Assembly (NCBI GenBank): GCA_010909725.1
Contig: JAACMV010000030.1
Location: 744,001-808,000, forward strand
Origin: Picochlorum sp. 'celeri'
Lineage: Eukaryota; Chlorophyta; Trebouxiophyceae
Reading direction: 5' to 3'
Length of the DNA: 64,000 nucleotides
Every line of letters begins with the position of its first letter. Position 1 is the stretch's first letter. The notes under the pieces were generated by a model, which worked only from the letters and a program-made list of their open reading frames with translations, had not been told where the DNA came from and ran no database searches. Shown one piece after another: positions 1 to 9,963 of this stretch. The position numbers and the translations under genes are program-made.

Positions 1-300
1 TCCAGGAACACTGAACTTCCATGGCTGTCCTTCTAAAGGCGCGCCACGACACCCAATGTGCTCCCAATTCCCCCAAGCTTTGTTACCACATGGGTCACAT
101 TCTTGGTTACTGTTTGCCTGATCCGTTGGGCATGTCCACGACCACAAAGCATCCTGCCAATTTGGTCCACGCTGAAGCATGGCATCCCGAAATTTGATAA
201 GACCAGTCACCTGATCCTCCGCCGTGTAGCCATACGAGCCTCCGCCCATGAGGAGCAGAGTCACCCCTCCACAGACAACTGTGTGCTTGAACAACACCAT
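1..300 (-). CDS. LRR-type secreted or receptor-like protein, N-terminal part (gene runs off the left edge)
   Basis: Read on the minus strand from the ATG at 300, 100 codons stay open to the window edge. The first ~25 residues are a hydrophobic signal peptide. They are followed by a segment resembling the cap before leucine-rich repeats (LRRNT_2): AEDQVTGLIKFRDAML, then a region with W..ALWSW, a cysteine-rich stretch CDPCGNKAWGNWEHIGC. In this family the cap precedes LRRs that lie outside the membrane. An in-frame stop 48 nt upstream with no other ATG between supports the start. The LRRs themselves would lie outside the window, so receptor versus soluble protein cannot be decided. Confidence 0.7.
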   Translation of the reverse strand, partial: MVLFKHTVVCGGVTLLLMGGGSYGYTAEDQVTGLIKFRDAMLQRGPNWQDALWSWTCPTDQANSNQECDPCGNKAWGNWEHIGCRGAPLEGQPWKFSVPG

Positions 301-559
301 GTGTCTTGTACTGATTACCAACAATTTCTTTTGATAATTGTGATAGTTTCACACAGGAGATGTTGTATCAACAGTACTGATTCATTGATTCCCATGGGAG
401 GATGGACTGCCGAGGACATTCTTGGCAGCCTGTACCCATGAGCACAACAGTCTTGGCCAGTCCAAGATGGCCATGTCCTTGGAACCCATGGGTCCCGCCC
501 CTTGGTGGTTAGACCTCAGATACAACAAATTTCTACCTATATCTATTTATGTATTCCAT

Positions 560-931
560 ATGGTTGGGAAAGATGCCGGAGTGTGGTGTTCGACGACATT
601 ATTTCAACTGTCGATCGATACTTTGGTACAGCACCCGTACATTCTAACCTCACAAGACGTCAGTTCTCTACCAGAGAGTATCGCTACTCAGTTATTAGAA
701 GGTATGTATCATTTGGATTCTACTGTGGGGCTTGAGTGACTCAGACAGAGTGCTTGTTTGTTTTGTTTTCAAGGTTTGTTTGCTGCTGGTAAGTTGAATC
801 CGAGGCTGCTGGCTATGTTTCAAAGGACAGAGTATGACGATGTTTTGGAGAGAATAGAGGTTTTGGGTTTGAATAGGGGATGGGTGCCGCCGCTGATTCA
901 AGAACACCTTGACCATTTTCACAAGTTCTGA
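560..931 (+). CDS. Small conserved protein of unknown function (two exons)
   Basis: Exons 560-701 and 774-931 join across a 72-nt GT-AG intron (GTATGT donor, TTTTCAAG acceptor) to give 99 residues. The text LSIDTLVQHPYILTSQDVSS followed by LPESIATQLLEG and LFAAGKLNPRLLAMFQ resembles the start of algal F-box/LRR-like proteins (a short helix pair in which a protein asks for an N-terminal 'P..L....L..L..E..Q.LLE' pattern), but no LRR follows, so this is either a small stand-alone version or a misjudged end. No function is assigned. It converges with the chromate transporter (92 nt between stop codons). Confidence 0.6.
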
Positions 932-1023
932 TTTCATTACAATGAGATCTCTCAAGCAAGTATATACAACAATGCGCTCTGGAACGAAACGAAAAAATGA
1001 ATTCAATGAAGTATCTGACCCGA

Positions 1024-2562
1024 TTACTGCATTGGGATTGCCCAGGCCACGACACCAGCTGCCCCACCAAGAATCACAACAATGGGGGCAGGGACTTTGA
1101 GAATTTCTGTGGAGCCGAATGCAGCAATCCCTATGCAAATAGTTGTGGTTCTGAATGGGCTGGAGACGTATGCATTCAGCGTGAGTTGGAATACTGAGGT
1201 TATGATAAGGCCAACAGCAGCTGAATTCAAACCTGGCAAGGCTCTTCTGTAGATTTGCCAGTGTCGAAATGCACCCCAAAATGGTAATATAGCAAATATA
1301 ATGATGATTCCCGGAGCGAAAAGCCCAACCCAACATAATGCAATTCCTGCAATAGCAAACACGTTTGCATTTTGGGCAATGACTGCCCCAAGGAATGCAG
1401 AGAAATTGAACAATGGCCCTGGCATGGCTTGGGCAACTGCAAGACCCGCGTAGAATTGACTTGCTGACATCCAAGAACACTTGCATTCGGGGGTCACTTG
1501 AGCGACATCTGTATTTGAGCATAGTTCGTAGATTGTGGCATTAGCTGAGAGATCCTGTGGGCAACAAATGGATTGTTGGTTTGGACAGTCTGCCGCAACC
1601 ACATCATTATACAGCATTGGAAGCACAACTTGACCACCACCAAAGATGATTGAACCGGTTCTGTAAAATGCTGAGAACCAATGAAGCTCTTTATTGTCGA
1701 GGTATGATGTCTGCCCTGCCCCAACAAGCACACCAATCAGAACAGCTATCCAGATAAACAGCAATAGTCCACCTCCCAACTTGTTGAATCCGAGCCTATC
1801 CGTGCCAGTCGCCATTTTAGAAACTTGGACAACTTGATGGCGTTTGAAAATGATGGTGGTAAGTCCTCCCAGGAGGATGAGACAAGGAAAAGTCCAAGGC
1901 TTGGGCCAATAGAAGGCAATTACTGCTGATACTGTAGAAATGACCTGTAACAGTCTCTCAGAGTTGATCTTTTTATTTAACGCTACAGCTGCTGATGCAA
2001 TCAATGCAATACCAGCCGCAGCCAGACCAGAAACTAACCCATTCAGCCATGCGATGTCTTTATCCAGTGTGTCAGCAAGCGCCCAACCAATGGCTGACAG
2101 AATGATGAGACCAGGCCCCTGGAAAAGAGCTCCAGACACGAGACCTCCTGGCAATCCCTTCTTCAACACACCAAGCGCAAATCCCATCTGGGTGCTCGTC
2201 GGTCCTGGCATGCATTGACCCAACATGAAGAGTTCTGTGAAGACGAGGGTAGTGCACCATCGCAGCTTCTCAACAAAGAGTTTCTGAAACATTCCAATGT
2301 GCGCTGCAGGTCCACCAAATGCAGTCCATCCTAGAATAAACCAGTAACGAACAAGTTCTTTCCAAGTAGCTGGAATCACAATCGTTTCCTCCTCCGCCTC
2401 CTTCTCCCCCTGCTTTGACTTGTCTTCTGAACCTTCAACAGCTGCCAGCGCCTCCAAAGATTCCACATCTTTCTGCATTTGGGGCAAAGATTCTGTGCTA
2501 TTAGAATTTTTTTTCATATCTACATCATCTGCCGATGATTTCCGGCTATCTGTGGTGTTCAT
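1024..2562 (-). CDS. Chromate/anion transporter, CHR family, two CHR domains
   Basis: Single exon, 512 residues from the ATG at 2562. The long form of the CHR family (bidomain) moves chromate or a related anion across a membrane. Both halves carry the family signature: GWTAFGGPAAHIGMFQ with LGQCMPGPTSTQ in the first, and SIIFGGGQVVLPML with AQAMPGPLFNFSAFLG in the second. Many hydrophobic segments; a charged N-terminal tail of ~75 residues is cytosolic in appearance. An insertion between the second GGGQ and MPGP elements is rich in cysteine (DCPNQQSICC and CKC), which is not typical of bacterial members and may be disulphide-bonded outside the membrane. The natural substrate in algae (chromate, sulfate or another oxyanion) is not shown by sequence. 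Confidence 0.92.
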   Translation of the reverse strand: MNTTDSRKSSADDVDMKKNSNSTESLPQMQKDVESLEALAAVEGSEDKSKQGEKEAEEETIVIPATWKELVRYWFILGWTAFGGPAAHIGMFQKLFVEKLRWCTTLVFTELFMLGQCMPGPTSTQMGFALGVLKKGLPGGLVSGALFQGPGLIILSAIGWALADTLDKDIAWLNGLVSGLAAAGIALIASAAVALNKKINSERLLQVISTVSAVIAFYWPKPWTFPCLILLGGLTTIIFKRHQVVQVSKMATGTDRLGFNKLGGGLLLFIWIAVLIGVLVGAGQTSYLDNKELHWFSAFYRTGSIIFGGGQVVLPMLYNDVVAADCPNQQSICCPQDLSANATIYELCSNTDVAQVTPECKCSWMSASQFYAGLAVAQAMPGPLFNFSAFLGAVIAQNANVFAIAGIALCWVGLFAPGIIIIFAILPFWGAFRHWQIYRRALPGLNSAAVGLIITSVFQLTLNAYVSSPFRTTTICIGIAAFGSTEILKVPAPIVVILGGAAGVVAWAIPMQ

Positions 2563-2802
2563 GAGTCCCAAACGGTACGGACTATATTTTCAGTCTACTA
2601 GCAATGCTCAACTCTCGGTGTACATCATGCACTGTAGTATTTTACATCAGTCAATAAAATAATGTCATTGCAATCCAGATGTTGATGGTTTTGATTGTCG
2701 ACCATCTGTGTGCGTCGAGGCTGCTGCTGCCAAAGAAGATTCCTTTTGGAGAATGGAATCTTAATTAAGATTCTTTATAAAGATTCTGCAGGATTCCTTG
2801 AA

Positions 2803-3885
2803 TCAGTCAAGCAGGATGGCTTTTAATCTCCCAGCGACATCTCCTAGTACCCCAATACAGCCTGATTCTCTCTCTGATTGAATGCTACTAATGCAATTGA
2901 TCTTATTCTTGTTTGAGACGTCGTATAACAAGGATGTCTCTGCATTCCAATCCCAGCACAACAGACGAGAATCATTGCCACCAGAGAGGAGCACAGGACG
3001 TGTATTATTTTGCAAGGAGGAAAAACATACTGTATTGCAGGCAGCTGTATGACACTTGTCGTCGTCCAATGCCATCCATACGAGTGAATCTGGATTGGCA
3101 ACTGCATTATTCTTTCTAGCATGTTGCTGTCTCTGAGGCACATGCTGATTCTTCGCATCAGCATCATACATAGCCACACATCCATCCCCACGCGCGACTG
3201 CTACCAACTCTTTATTTGTTTCACGACTATAATATGAGTCGATTGAATGGATCATGGGTGGGTTGATGGTTCTCGTCCCAGAAGAAAGGCCTGGCATTGT
3301 CCAAGACTTGCCAATCTTCAATTTATCAGGATCCCATCTAATCATCAAGCAATCCAGTCCTCCCGACAAGATTTCATTACAATTTTTCTTTCTGTACAGT
3401 ACTGATGAGCACACATTTGTATGACCCCGTCGAAGTACACGTCTGCATGCAGTCTTCTTTTTCACTTTAGTATCTGCTGTCGAACTACCCCTTTGACCAT
3501 CCAAATCAAAGCAATATATTTCTCCCGAATCATCCCCCGCTGCGAGCTTTGTCTCCAATGTATTTACCGCAATACTATTTACCTCTTCATCGCCACAAAC
3601 AAAGGTTTCGACGATGGAATTCTTGCCAAACTCCTTTCGAACGTCCAACGTATACACTGCATTCCCAACGCTGGCAAAGTATACACTGCCGTCCTTTCCA
3701 CTCGGCTTTATGGATGTGCAGACATCGTCATCGAACTGAATCTGTCCAATACCGGTCCTATCATTCAGGGATGTAAAACATACCTGGGCGCCTTCGCACC
3801 CAGAAGCAACAATTGCCTTGGAGCTCTCAAAGCAGCAGGATATTACTGGTTCTGAATGTAATGTCGGTATTTCTAGTAGATTCAT
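2803..3885 (-). CDS. WD40-repeat protein, WDR53-like
   Basis: Single exon, 360 residues, ATG at 3885. Repeated strands ending in WD-like dipeptides are visible: LAAGDDSGEIYCFDLDG, ILSGGLDCLMIRWD, VLLSGGNDSRLLCWDW, VLGDVAGRLKAI, giving a likely seven-bladed propeller with divergent blades. Overall order and spacing resemble WDR53, a substrate receptor of CUL4-DDB1 ubiquitin ligases; that link is from family knowledge and no DWD-box can be asserted confidently. Divergently transcribed from the methyltransferase gene that starts at 4070, with 184 nt shared between the two starts. Confidence 0.75.
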   Translation of the reverse strand: MNLLEIPTLHSEPVISCCFESSKAIVASGCEGAQVCFTSLNDRTGIGQIQFDDDVCTSIKPSGKDGSVYFASVGNAVYTLDVRKEFGKNSIVETFVCGDEEVNSIAVNTLETKLAAGDDSGEIYCFDLDGQRGSSTADTKVKKKTACRRVLRRGHTNVCSSVLYRKKNCNEILSGGLDCLMIRWDPDKLKIGKSWTMPGLSSGTRTINPPMIHSIDSYYSRETNKELVAVARGDGCVAMYDADAKNQHVPQRQQHARKNNAVANPDSLVWMALDDDKCHTAACNTVCFSSLQNNTRPVLLSGGNDSRLLCWDWNAETSLLYDVSNKNKINCISSIQSERESGCIGVLGDVAGRLKAILLD

Positions 3886-4069
3886 ATTGCAATTGAGTTT
3901 GCTCTGTAGAGTATCAGGAGCAATAGCGATGTGTAGAATCCGTGTTGCAGGATGGGAGGCAGTTCAAATGCATGCACTGCAATCACTGACATGATGCATG
4001 GCCCACACGAATCAATTGAATATCTATGAATAATATAAAGATTTCATAGATGGATTGAATAGGAGTGTC

Positions 4070-5605
4070 ATGGATTTAGTGAAGGAAAGCAGGTTACCTG
4101 CTGATATTATAGGTGAGTTCTCTGCTCAAACAAATGAGGTCGGCTCTCGTTGTTATTTTCCCGAAACTACTGTGTGAGCATACGTATTTGCAGAGAAATT
4201 GGAGAAGAGGGCATCGTTGTATTGGGACGAGTTTTACAGACGCAATCGGGACGGGTTTTTTAAAACAAGGCATTGGTTTGAACAAGAGTTTGAACAAGAG
4301 TTGAGACATGCTTGCAATATTTTGGAAGTGGGATGTGGCACAGGCAGCTCAGTATATCCTTTACTGTCTGTAAGAGATGATAGTCATGTGTATGCTTGTG
4401 ATTTTGCAGCGTCTGCTGTCGAACTGGTGAAGAGAAACCCTGGTTATGCCTCAGGTCGAGTAACTGGTTTTACTGCGGATATAACAAAGGATGCCTTGGA
4501 GAGCAATGTGCCTATTGAATCCATTGACACATGTCTGATGATTTTTGTGTTGTCGGCTATAAAACCGGCGGATATGGTGGCTGCCGTGGGAAATGTAAAT
4601 CGAGTTCTGAAGCATGGAGGCATTGTATGCTTTCGAGATTATTGCTCAGGAGACTTGGCACAGATGCGAATGGGGCAGGCTGGTAAGCAACAAATGATAG
4701 AAAACAATTTTTATGCACGAGGAGATGGAACATTAGCGTATTATTTCGAAGAGAGCATGCTTGAGAAGGTTTTCCAGCAAGCCTGTTTCGAGAAAGTGCA
4801 TTGCAGTATTATTGAAAGAACAGAGGTCAACAGAAAGTCAGGTGTTCCTAGGAACCGAAAATATCTACAGGCAGTATTCAGAAAAACTCGTAATCTATCA
4901 CGGGGTGAGTTGGGCCTTTTAATGGAAATTTCCCCAGATCCATGGTCCAATTCATTAGAGACTGAACAGAACACTGTTGGTAGGATGGAAAAAATAGGAG
5001 CAATCACTGCCATACTAGACGAGACAGAAGATATTTCAGTCACGAAGTGTTTGACTGATTTTATTTGCACACATTCTGACATATGCCTGAATGCTTTCAC
5101 AGTAGACATTTCCTTTGATGGGCAGCACTCTGGAAGGCTAGCCCTAGCTGCTTTGAACTTCTCCTCTGCGCACTTGACAATTGCATCGACCGAAAATATG
5201 CATCGATTGAGACACTCGTACAATATAAATTCCACTCGCTATATATACGAGAGATTGCGCGTGGTGGCAGAACATGTTTGGAGTGAACGTGGAAGAACAA
5301 CTGCCTTGCAATTGGCCAATTGGTCACATGTTAAGAAAAAGGTCATCCTCATCTCTCTTGTAGGATCCGAGAACACCTTGACTAGAGCGATACAAATAGT
5401 TGATGATATTTCTCGTTTAGGTACCATGGAAACACATGTATACATTGCATGCCCTCTGAGTAAAAATTGGTCTCTGAAGAAACATGTGGAAGATTTCTTC
5501 ACAGCAAACGTAGCAGTTGCAATACAGCAGTCCCAGCTTTTACAGCCCCAAGGACATTCTGAAACCATGATATTGAACTTTACTCTCTCAGAAAGATTGA
5601 ATTGA
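4070..5605 (+). CDS. tRNA m3C-type methyltransferase (METTL2/6/8 family) with degenerate C-terminal methyltransferase domain
   Basis: Exons 4070-4112 and 4194-5605, 484 residues. The short first exon supplies LPADIIEKLEKRASLYWDEF, which matches the family's opening; without it the start is lost. SAM motif I is ILEVGCGTGSSVYPLL (~residue 55), followed by ACDFAASAVEL and the family hallmark GGIVCFRDY..GDLAQ. This domain forms 3-methylcytidine in tRNA anticodon loops in characterised relatives. From ~residue 245 a second region resembles the Methyltransf_16 (METTL23-like) domain fused in plant homologues, but the glycine-rich SAM loop is not recognisable there. The first domain looks complete; the second may be structural only. 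Confidence 0.85.
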
Positions 5606-5764
5606 TCGAACACATTACATTGAATGAAATAAAGAAATCTCCATGATGAAATATATGCACAAATCTTGCCAAAATAGCACACTATTTGATTTTCGTATTT
5701 GTATGTATCAGGCTACAATCAACGCTGCTTAACGTGTGTCAAGTGGCATTTGCTTTTGTCGCCT

Positions 5765-6887
5765 TTACATCTTCACCTCTTTGTGGATTCCATCAGAGAT
5801 GTGTCCAACAGTGTATGGCTCTCCTCCCTTTGTGACTGTGTCTTCCTTTCCGAAGGACTTCTCAATCTTGCACTCCTTTCCAGTCCATTCATATGGGGTA
5901 TGGTGCTTGAATGTGCATGAACCTGGGTTCTTGGCCAAAATGAGCTGTGCTGGTGTGCAATCAATGGTGTGGGTCTTGGAATCAATGACACAGCTCTTTG
6001 GCTTGAACTCGAGCTTCACCTTTGGTCCCTCGCATTCAGTTGGCTTCTTCTCTGATTTTGTGTAATCTGGACCTGTGCAGTAGTCTTTGGAAGCGGCTTC
6101 AACAATTTCGTAAGCTTGATCAAAGCTTTCAGCGTCCTGAAGCTGATCAATCAATGTCATTGTGTCATCCAAAAGATCCTTACCAAGGTCCATTGGGAAG
6201 TAATCACCGACAATATCCTGAATAGCTCTGTCTTTTGTGGCCTCATCGTAGGTGTACTTCAACTTCTCGGCTCTCTGTTGTGTGAAGTTTCTGAGGTTTC
6301 CGAAAGCATCAGTGAGGAACTCTCTGGCATCATCCAAAAGCTTTCCATCAGCAGCATTCAAGCGGCGTGCAGCTCCTTTACCGTTGTGGGCCTGGAAGAA
6401 CTGACGAAGCTGAGCAGTGATATCTTCAACAATGTCTCTGATTCCTGTAGAGATACAAATCAAAAGGTTAATGAGACTGAAAAATAGCAACAGATGAGGT
6501 TTTGTGTTGCCAGTTGGCCAGCATGGGGTAATCAACCAAACTTCGATCCCCCGATGCCACCGTGAAACCAGCCCAAACTTGTACTTCATATCATATAGAT
6601 GTATAATATGTCAAGGATGGCTGTTTCTAGGTTGAAAACAACTGGATCAGCACGAAGATGGGCGGAGATGACTCCATGCAGCACACCACCACCCATGATG
6701 GGTACAGCAGCCGAGCTCGTGCCATATCACACATATCCCCCGAATCTAGACATAATACCGATTTCCCATGATTCTATAACATACCTGCCACAACCTCTCC
6801 ATTGCCGATGATGCGTTCAGGCTCTGGTGCCTTGGCACTGACCTGAGCTCCTGCCACAAGGGCTACAAGTGCAAGTGAGCGAATCAT
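5765..6887 (-). CDS. Secreted protein of unknown function (signal peptide, two exons)
   Basis: Exons 6785-6887 and 5765-6444 give 260 residues. The N-terminus MIRSLALVALVAGAQVSAKA is a clear signal peptide. The mature part begins with a helical, charged region (IRDIVEDITAQLRQFFQ, REFLTDAFGNLRNFTQQRAEK) and ends with a cysteine-containing beta-like region (six Cys, e.g. CVIDSKTHTIDC, GSCTFKHHTPYEW). I do not recognise the family. The intron (6445-6784) is 340 nt, several times longer than the others in this window; it is open in frame with exon 2 for ~145 nt, so partial retention is possible but would remove the signal peptide. Confidence 0.7.
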
Positions 6888-7633
6888 TTCTTTCTCTTTT
6901 GTTTGTCTGAATGCACAAAGTTCCAATGAACTGTATGAATGATCAACACTTGTGGGCGGTTGATAGTATTCAAGTAAAATTTTTGTGTCGCAGAGTGTCA
7001 GAATCCACGGAATTTGTACCCAACTGATTATATTGGTCCAACGAACTGTAAACAACGGAAGATCGACATTGATATCTCTGGCCGGTCAAACAAGGGCTCT
7101 GACAGGTGTGACGATGGGTGCATCAGCTCCTTGGAACTCCGACCCCTCATCCCCATGCAACGTATCTTGCCTAGGATTTACAAACCGATCGTTTCAATGC
7201 CGCAATGGACACCACAGATAGTTCGACACCCTTTCTGAGCATCAATGCGTAGTAGATTGGATCAGTAGCATTGGAACGGGTCCTGTCCAGGGAGTCCCTG
7301 ACAGCGGGAACTTCCGATGGGCTCGTAACAAGCCTTCCTACAATACAACCCCGTCGACCGGAGACAAGAGCAGTGCACACCTAGGTGTTGAGCAACGACG
7401 CGTGAATGGCGCATCGTCCCCCATAGTCTCCATGGCGCTGTAATCAACCACCAAGATCATCTCTTTACTAAACATATTCGAGCTTTGTGGGATTTAAAGC
7501 CATTGTTCCGACGTCGCAGGTACTTGGGTGAACAACTTCCCAGAGAGATCGCCCACAACCTAGAAAGCCAAAGAATAGTTATAGACCATTATTTACGCCG
7601 TTACCTTTGCTATAAGAGTTCTAAAAGTGTGAT
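6888..7633. other. 746-nt stretch between divergent genes, no gene seen
   Basis: This region separates the secreted-protein gene (minus) and the proline-rich membrane-protein gene (plus). It should hold both promoters. The short open frames in it lack codon bias, recognisable domains or splice continuity. No tRNA, rRNA or repeat was recognised. Confidence 0.5.
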
Positions 7634-9893
7634 ATGGTAGGTAGTACGCAAAATTACAGCGGAAAAAGGGCAATGATGGATGAGTGCGTTAACGACTTGC
7701 GTGTGTGCAGGGGCGACTCCAGGCCAACAAGTATTGTTGGATACTGGCCATTCTTATCGCACAATGCACGCTATATGTGCAATCGTGCAAGAGTACATCA
7801 CATTTATTCACTAGTGATATGACTCAATGCACGATATTTTGTGAGGAGAAGATTGTAGGAGTGGAAGACAAGGCTACTGTCACTCCAGAGTTGTATGACT
7901 TTGAAGGCGGGCAGTGCTGTAAATGTAACTACGAAAAGCTGAAAAAGGAAGACGATGAAGATTTATACGAAGCACCAGACGCATACGAAGCACCAGATGC
8001 TGTGCCCTTACCTGAGCCTGAGCCTGAATCGGAGCCTGAACCAGAGCCTGAACCAGAGCCCAAGCCTAATCCTACTCCTGTGGCCTCAGAACCAGCCCTC
8101 GACCCAGCAACATTTACTGCACCAAGTTGGAAACAAATGAACCAAGCAATTGATATTTCCTATGTTCCACCTGTCAACACAGGTGAAGAGATGAACTATG
8201 CTGTGTTACAAGTGATTGGAATGCCTTGGAAACTGCCTTTGACAGAGCAAATAGTTGAAGCTTTTGTATATGCCATGAGTAATGCAACAGGAATGGCTTG
8301 GTTTTACAGGGGAGCGATGGTACGTTGACAACGATCCTTATGAAAATGTCTAGGTTTGTTGGAATTGAGAAAGTTTTCATTTTGCAGCCGTCAGTTCCTG
8401 ACATGGTCCCATCATCTCCAGAAGGGGTCCCCCCACTAAAAGACCTTGATTTACCCACAGCACCTGCCCCACCACCTCCTGTACCAGTCCCTGTTGAAGC
8501 CAATCCGGTGGAAACAAGCGTTGAAGATGCTCCTGCACCAGAGGTGGTGGTAGCTGTATCTCCATCGAGTGCCAGGAGAAGCATTTTGTCTGAGCCTAGT
8601 AGAAGAGGTGGAAGAAGAGAGGCTAGGAAAATGCTGCAGCAAGAGGACTACACGAGGGACTATAGCGAACCCACATATGATTATGAATATGATCCATACC
8701 AGGTCAACTATGGCGAGATAAATGGAAACTTGTCACCAGATCCTTATGCATACTCATCGCCAGATCCTTATGCATACTCATCGCCAGATCCTTATGCATA
8801 CTCATCGCCAGATCCATATGCATACTCGTCCCCAGATCCATATGCGTACTCGTCCCCAGATCCATATGCGTACTCATCGCCAGATCCGTATGCCGTGCCG
8901 TCTCCGGATCCATATACCATGCCACCGCCGGTTTTACTCCCATCTCCTCCGCCCCCTCCACCAGCTCTGCCACCACCACCACCTCCACCATCTCCACCTC
9001 CGCCTCCGCCTCCTTCTGTTGAACTTCCTTCTAATACAAATGGAATTTGGTATTTTGGTACGTCATTATTAGTATTAAGTGTCTCAAAGAGGACATATTT
9101 TGAGCCTTGACATTATTTTGGTTTGTTTGCAGCTGAACATCCCCTAGACAAAACTCAGGCAGAACTTGTTAAAAAAGCATTGGAATCAGCGACAGGAGAA
9201 GCTCTCATGAAGGAATCCCTAGAAAAGTCTGGAATATCCTCAGCTCAGGTCATTCAGACCAGGTTCGTGGGACCAGAGAAGGATGGAGTGCTTGATGTGA
9301 CCAAGAAATTAGACTTGGACCAACTTGTTGGTACTGAGGCAAGTAACGAGGAATCCTCTACAGAAGATTCTGGAATTGATGGCACAACAATTGGAATCAT
9401 TGTAGGCTGCGTCGCAGGCGGAATCGCCTTGATTGCTCTAGTCATCACACTGCTGCTCTCCTACAACCGGCGAAGTCAAAAGAAGGATAAGGACAGCCTT
9501 ACAAATCAGTGGAAATTAGAAAGAGAACTCGCCGAGGCTGAAAGAATGAAATTAGATCAAGAGAATAGGCCATCACTCCACGGTAGTTTACGATGGACGG
9601 CCAGTCAAAGTTCAGGTTACACGACAATGTCTCGTGAAGAGCTGGATAGGAAACGTGAGTTGAGGAAAGAGGATTCCCTGGCTGCTTCCAGAAGATTATC
9701 CAGTCCTCCTTCTTTAGACCAAAGTCCTAAACCTAGTCGATTGGAAAGTATGAGAAATGCCCTGGGATTGGGTAAATCGACCAATGCGAGCCCGGAAAAG
9801 GATCAGAGCAGTATCACGTTTGGTTCACCCACCAGTGCAGCGGATGAGGCTGATGTGGAGAGCAAGAGAAAATGGAATGTTTTCAAGAAGTAG
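7634..9893 (+). CDS. Proline-rich single-pass membrane protein with tandem SPDPYAYS repeats
   Basis: Exons 7634-7636, 7711-8319, 8388-9057 and 9133-9893, 680 residues. The first exon is the start codon alone: ATG, then a 74-nt intron (GTAGGT donor, TGTGCAG acceptor), then a signal peptide (GRLQANKYCWILAILIAQ). Order after that: a cysteine-containing segment; an acidic EPEPEPEP stretch; a ~70-residue region ending at the second intron; a Pro/Val/Ala linker; eight 8-residue SPDPYAYS-type repeats; a poly-proline block (PPPPPALPPPPPPPSPPPP); a membrane-proximal region; a transmembrane segment (~512-538, GIIVGCVAGGIALIALVITL); and a basic/serine-rich cytosolic tail. This resembles hydroxyproline-rich wall-linked membrane proteins of green algae. 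Function unknown. The 3-nt first exon is inferred from frame and splice sites. Confidence 0.75.
8733..8924 (+). repeat. 24-bp tandem repeat, eight units, coding for SPDPYAYS
   Basis: Eight in-frame 24-bp units in the proline-rich membrane-protein gene. The first six translate to SPDPYAYS; the last two are variants (SPDPYAVP, SPDPYTMP). Synonymous differences group the units (CCT TAT versus CCA TAT; TCA TCG versus TCG TCC), which suggests recent unit duplication in blocks of two or three. Confidence 0.9.
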
Positions 9894-9963
9894 GCATCTT
9901 AATAATTATTAGATTTGAGTTTCTTTCGTTTTGAATTTTACGTTTGTCTGGGTAAAAAACCGC

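Noticed and set aside
695..1522. 275-codon minus-strand open frame
   Set aside because: It is mostly a shadow frame of the CHR transporter and of the small plus-strand gene; the translated text is Cys/His-rich without any family pattern.
8704..9072. Open frames rich in MHTHRQ or MDLAMSMHK repeats
   Set aside because: They are the other reading frames of the 24-bp tandem repeat coding for SPDPYAYS.
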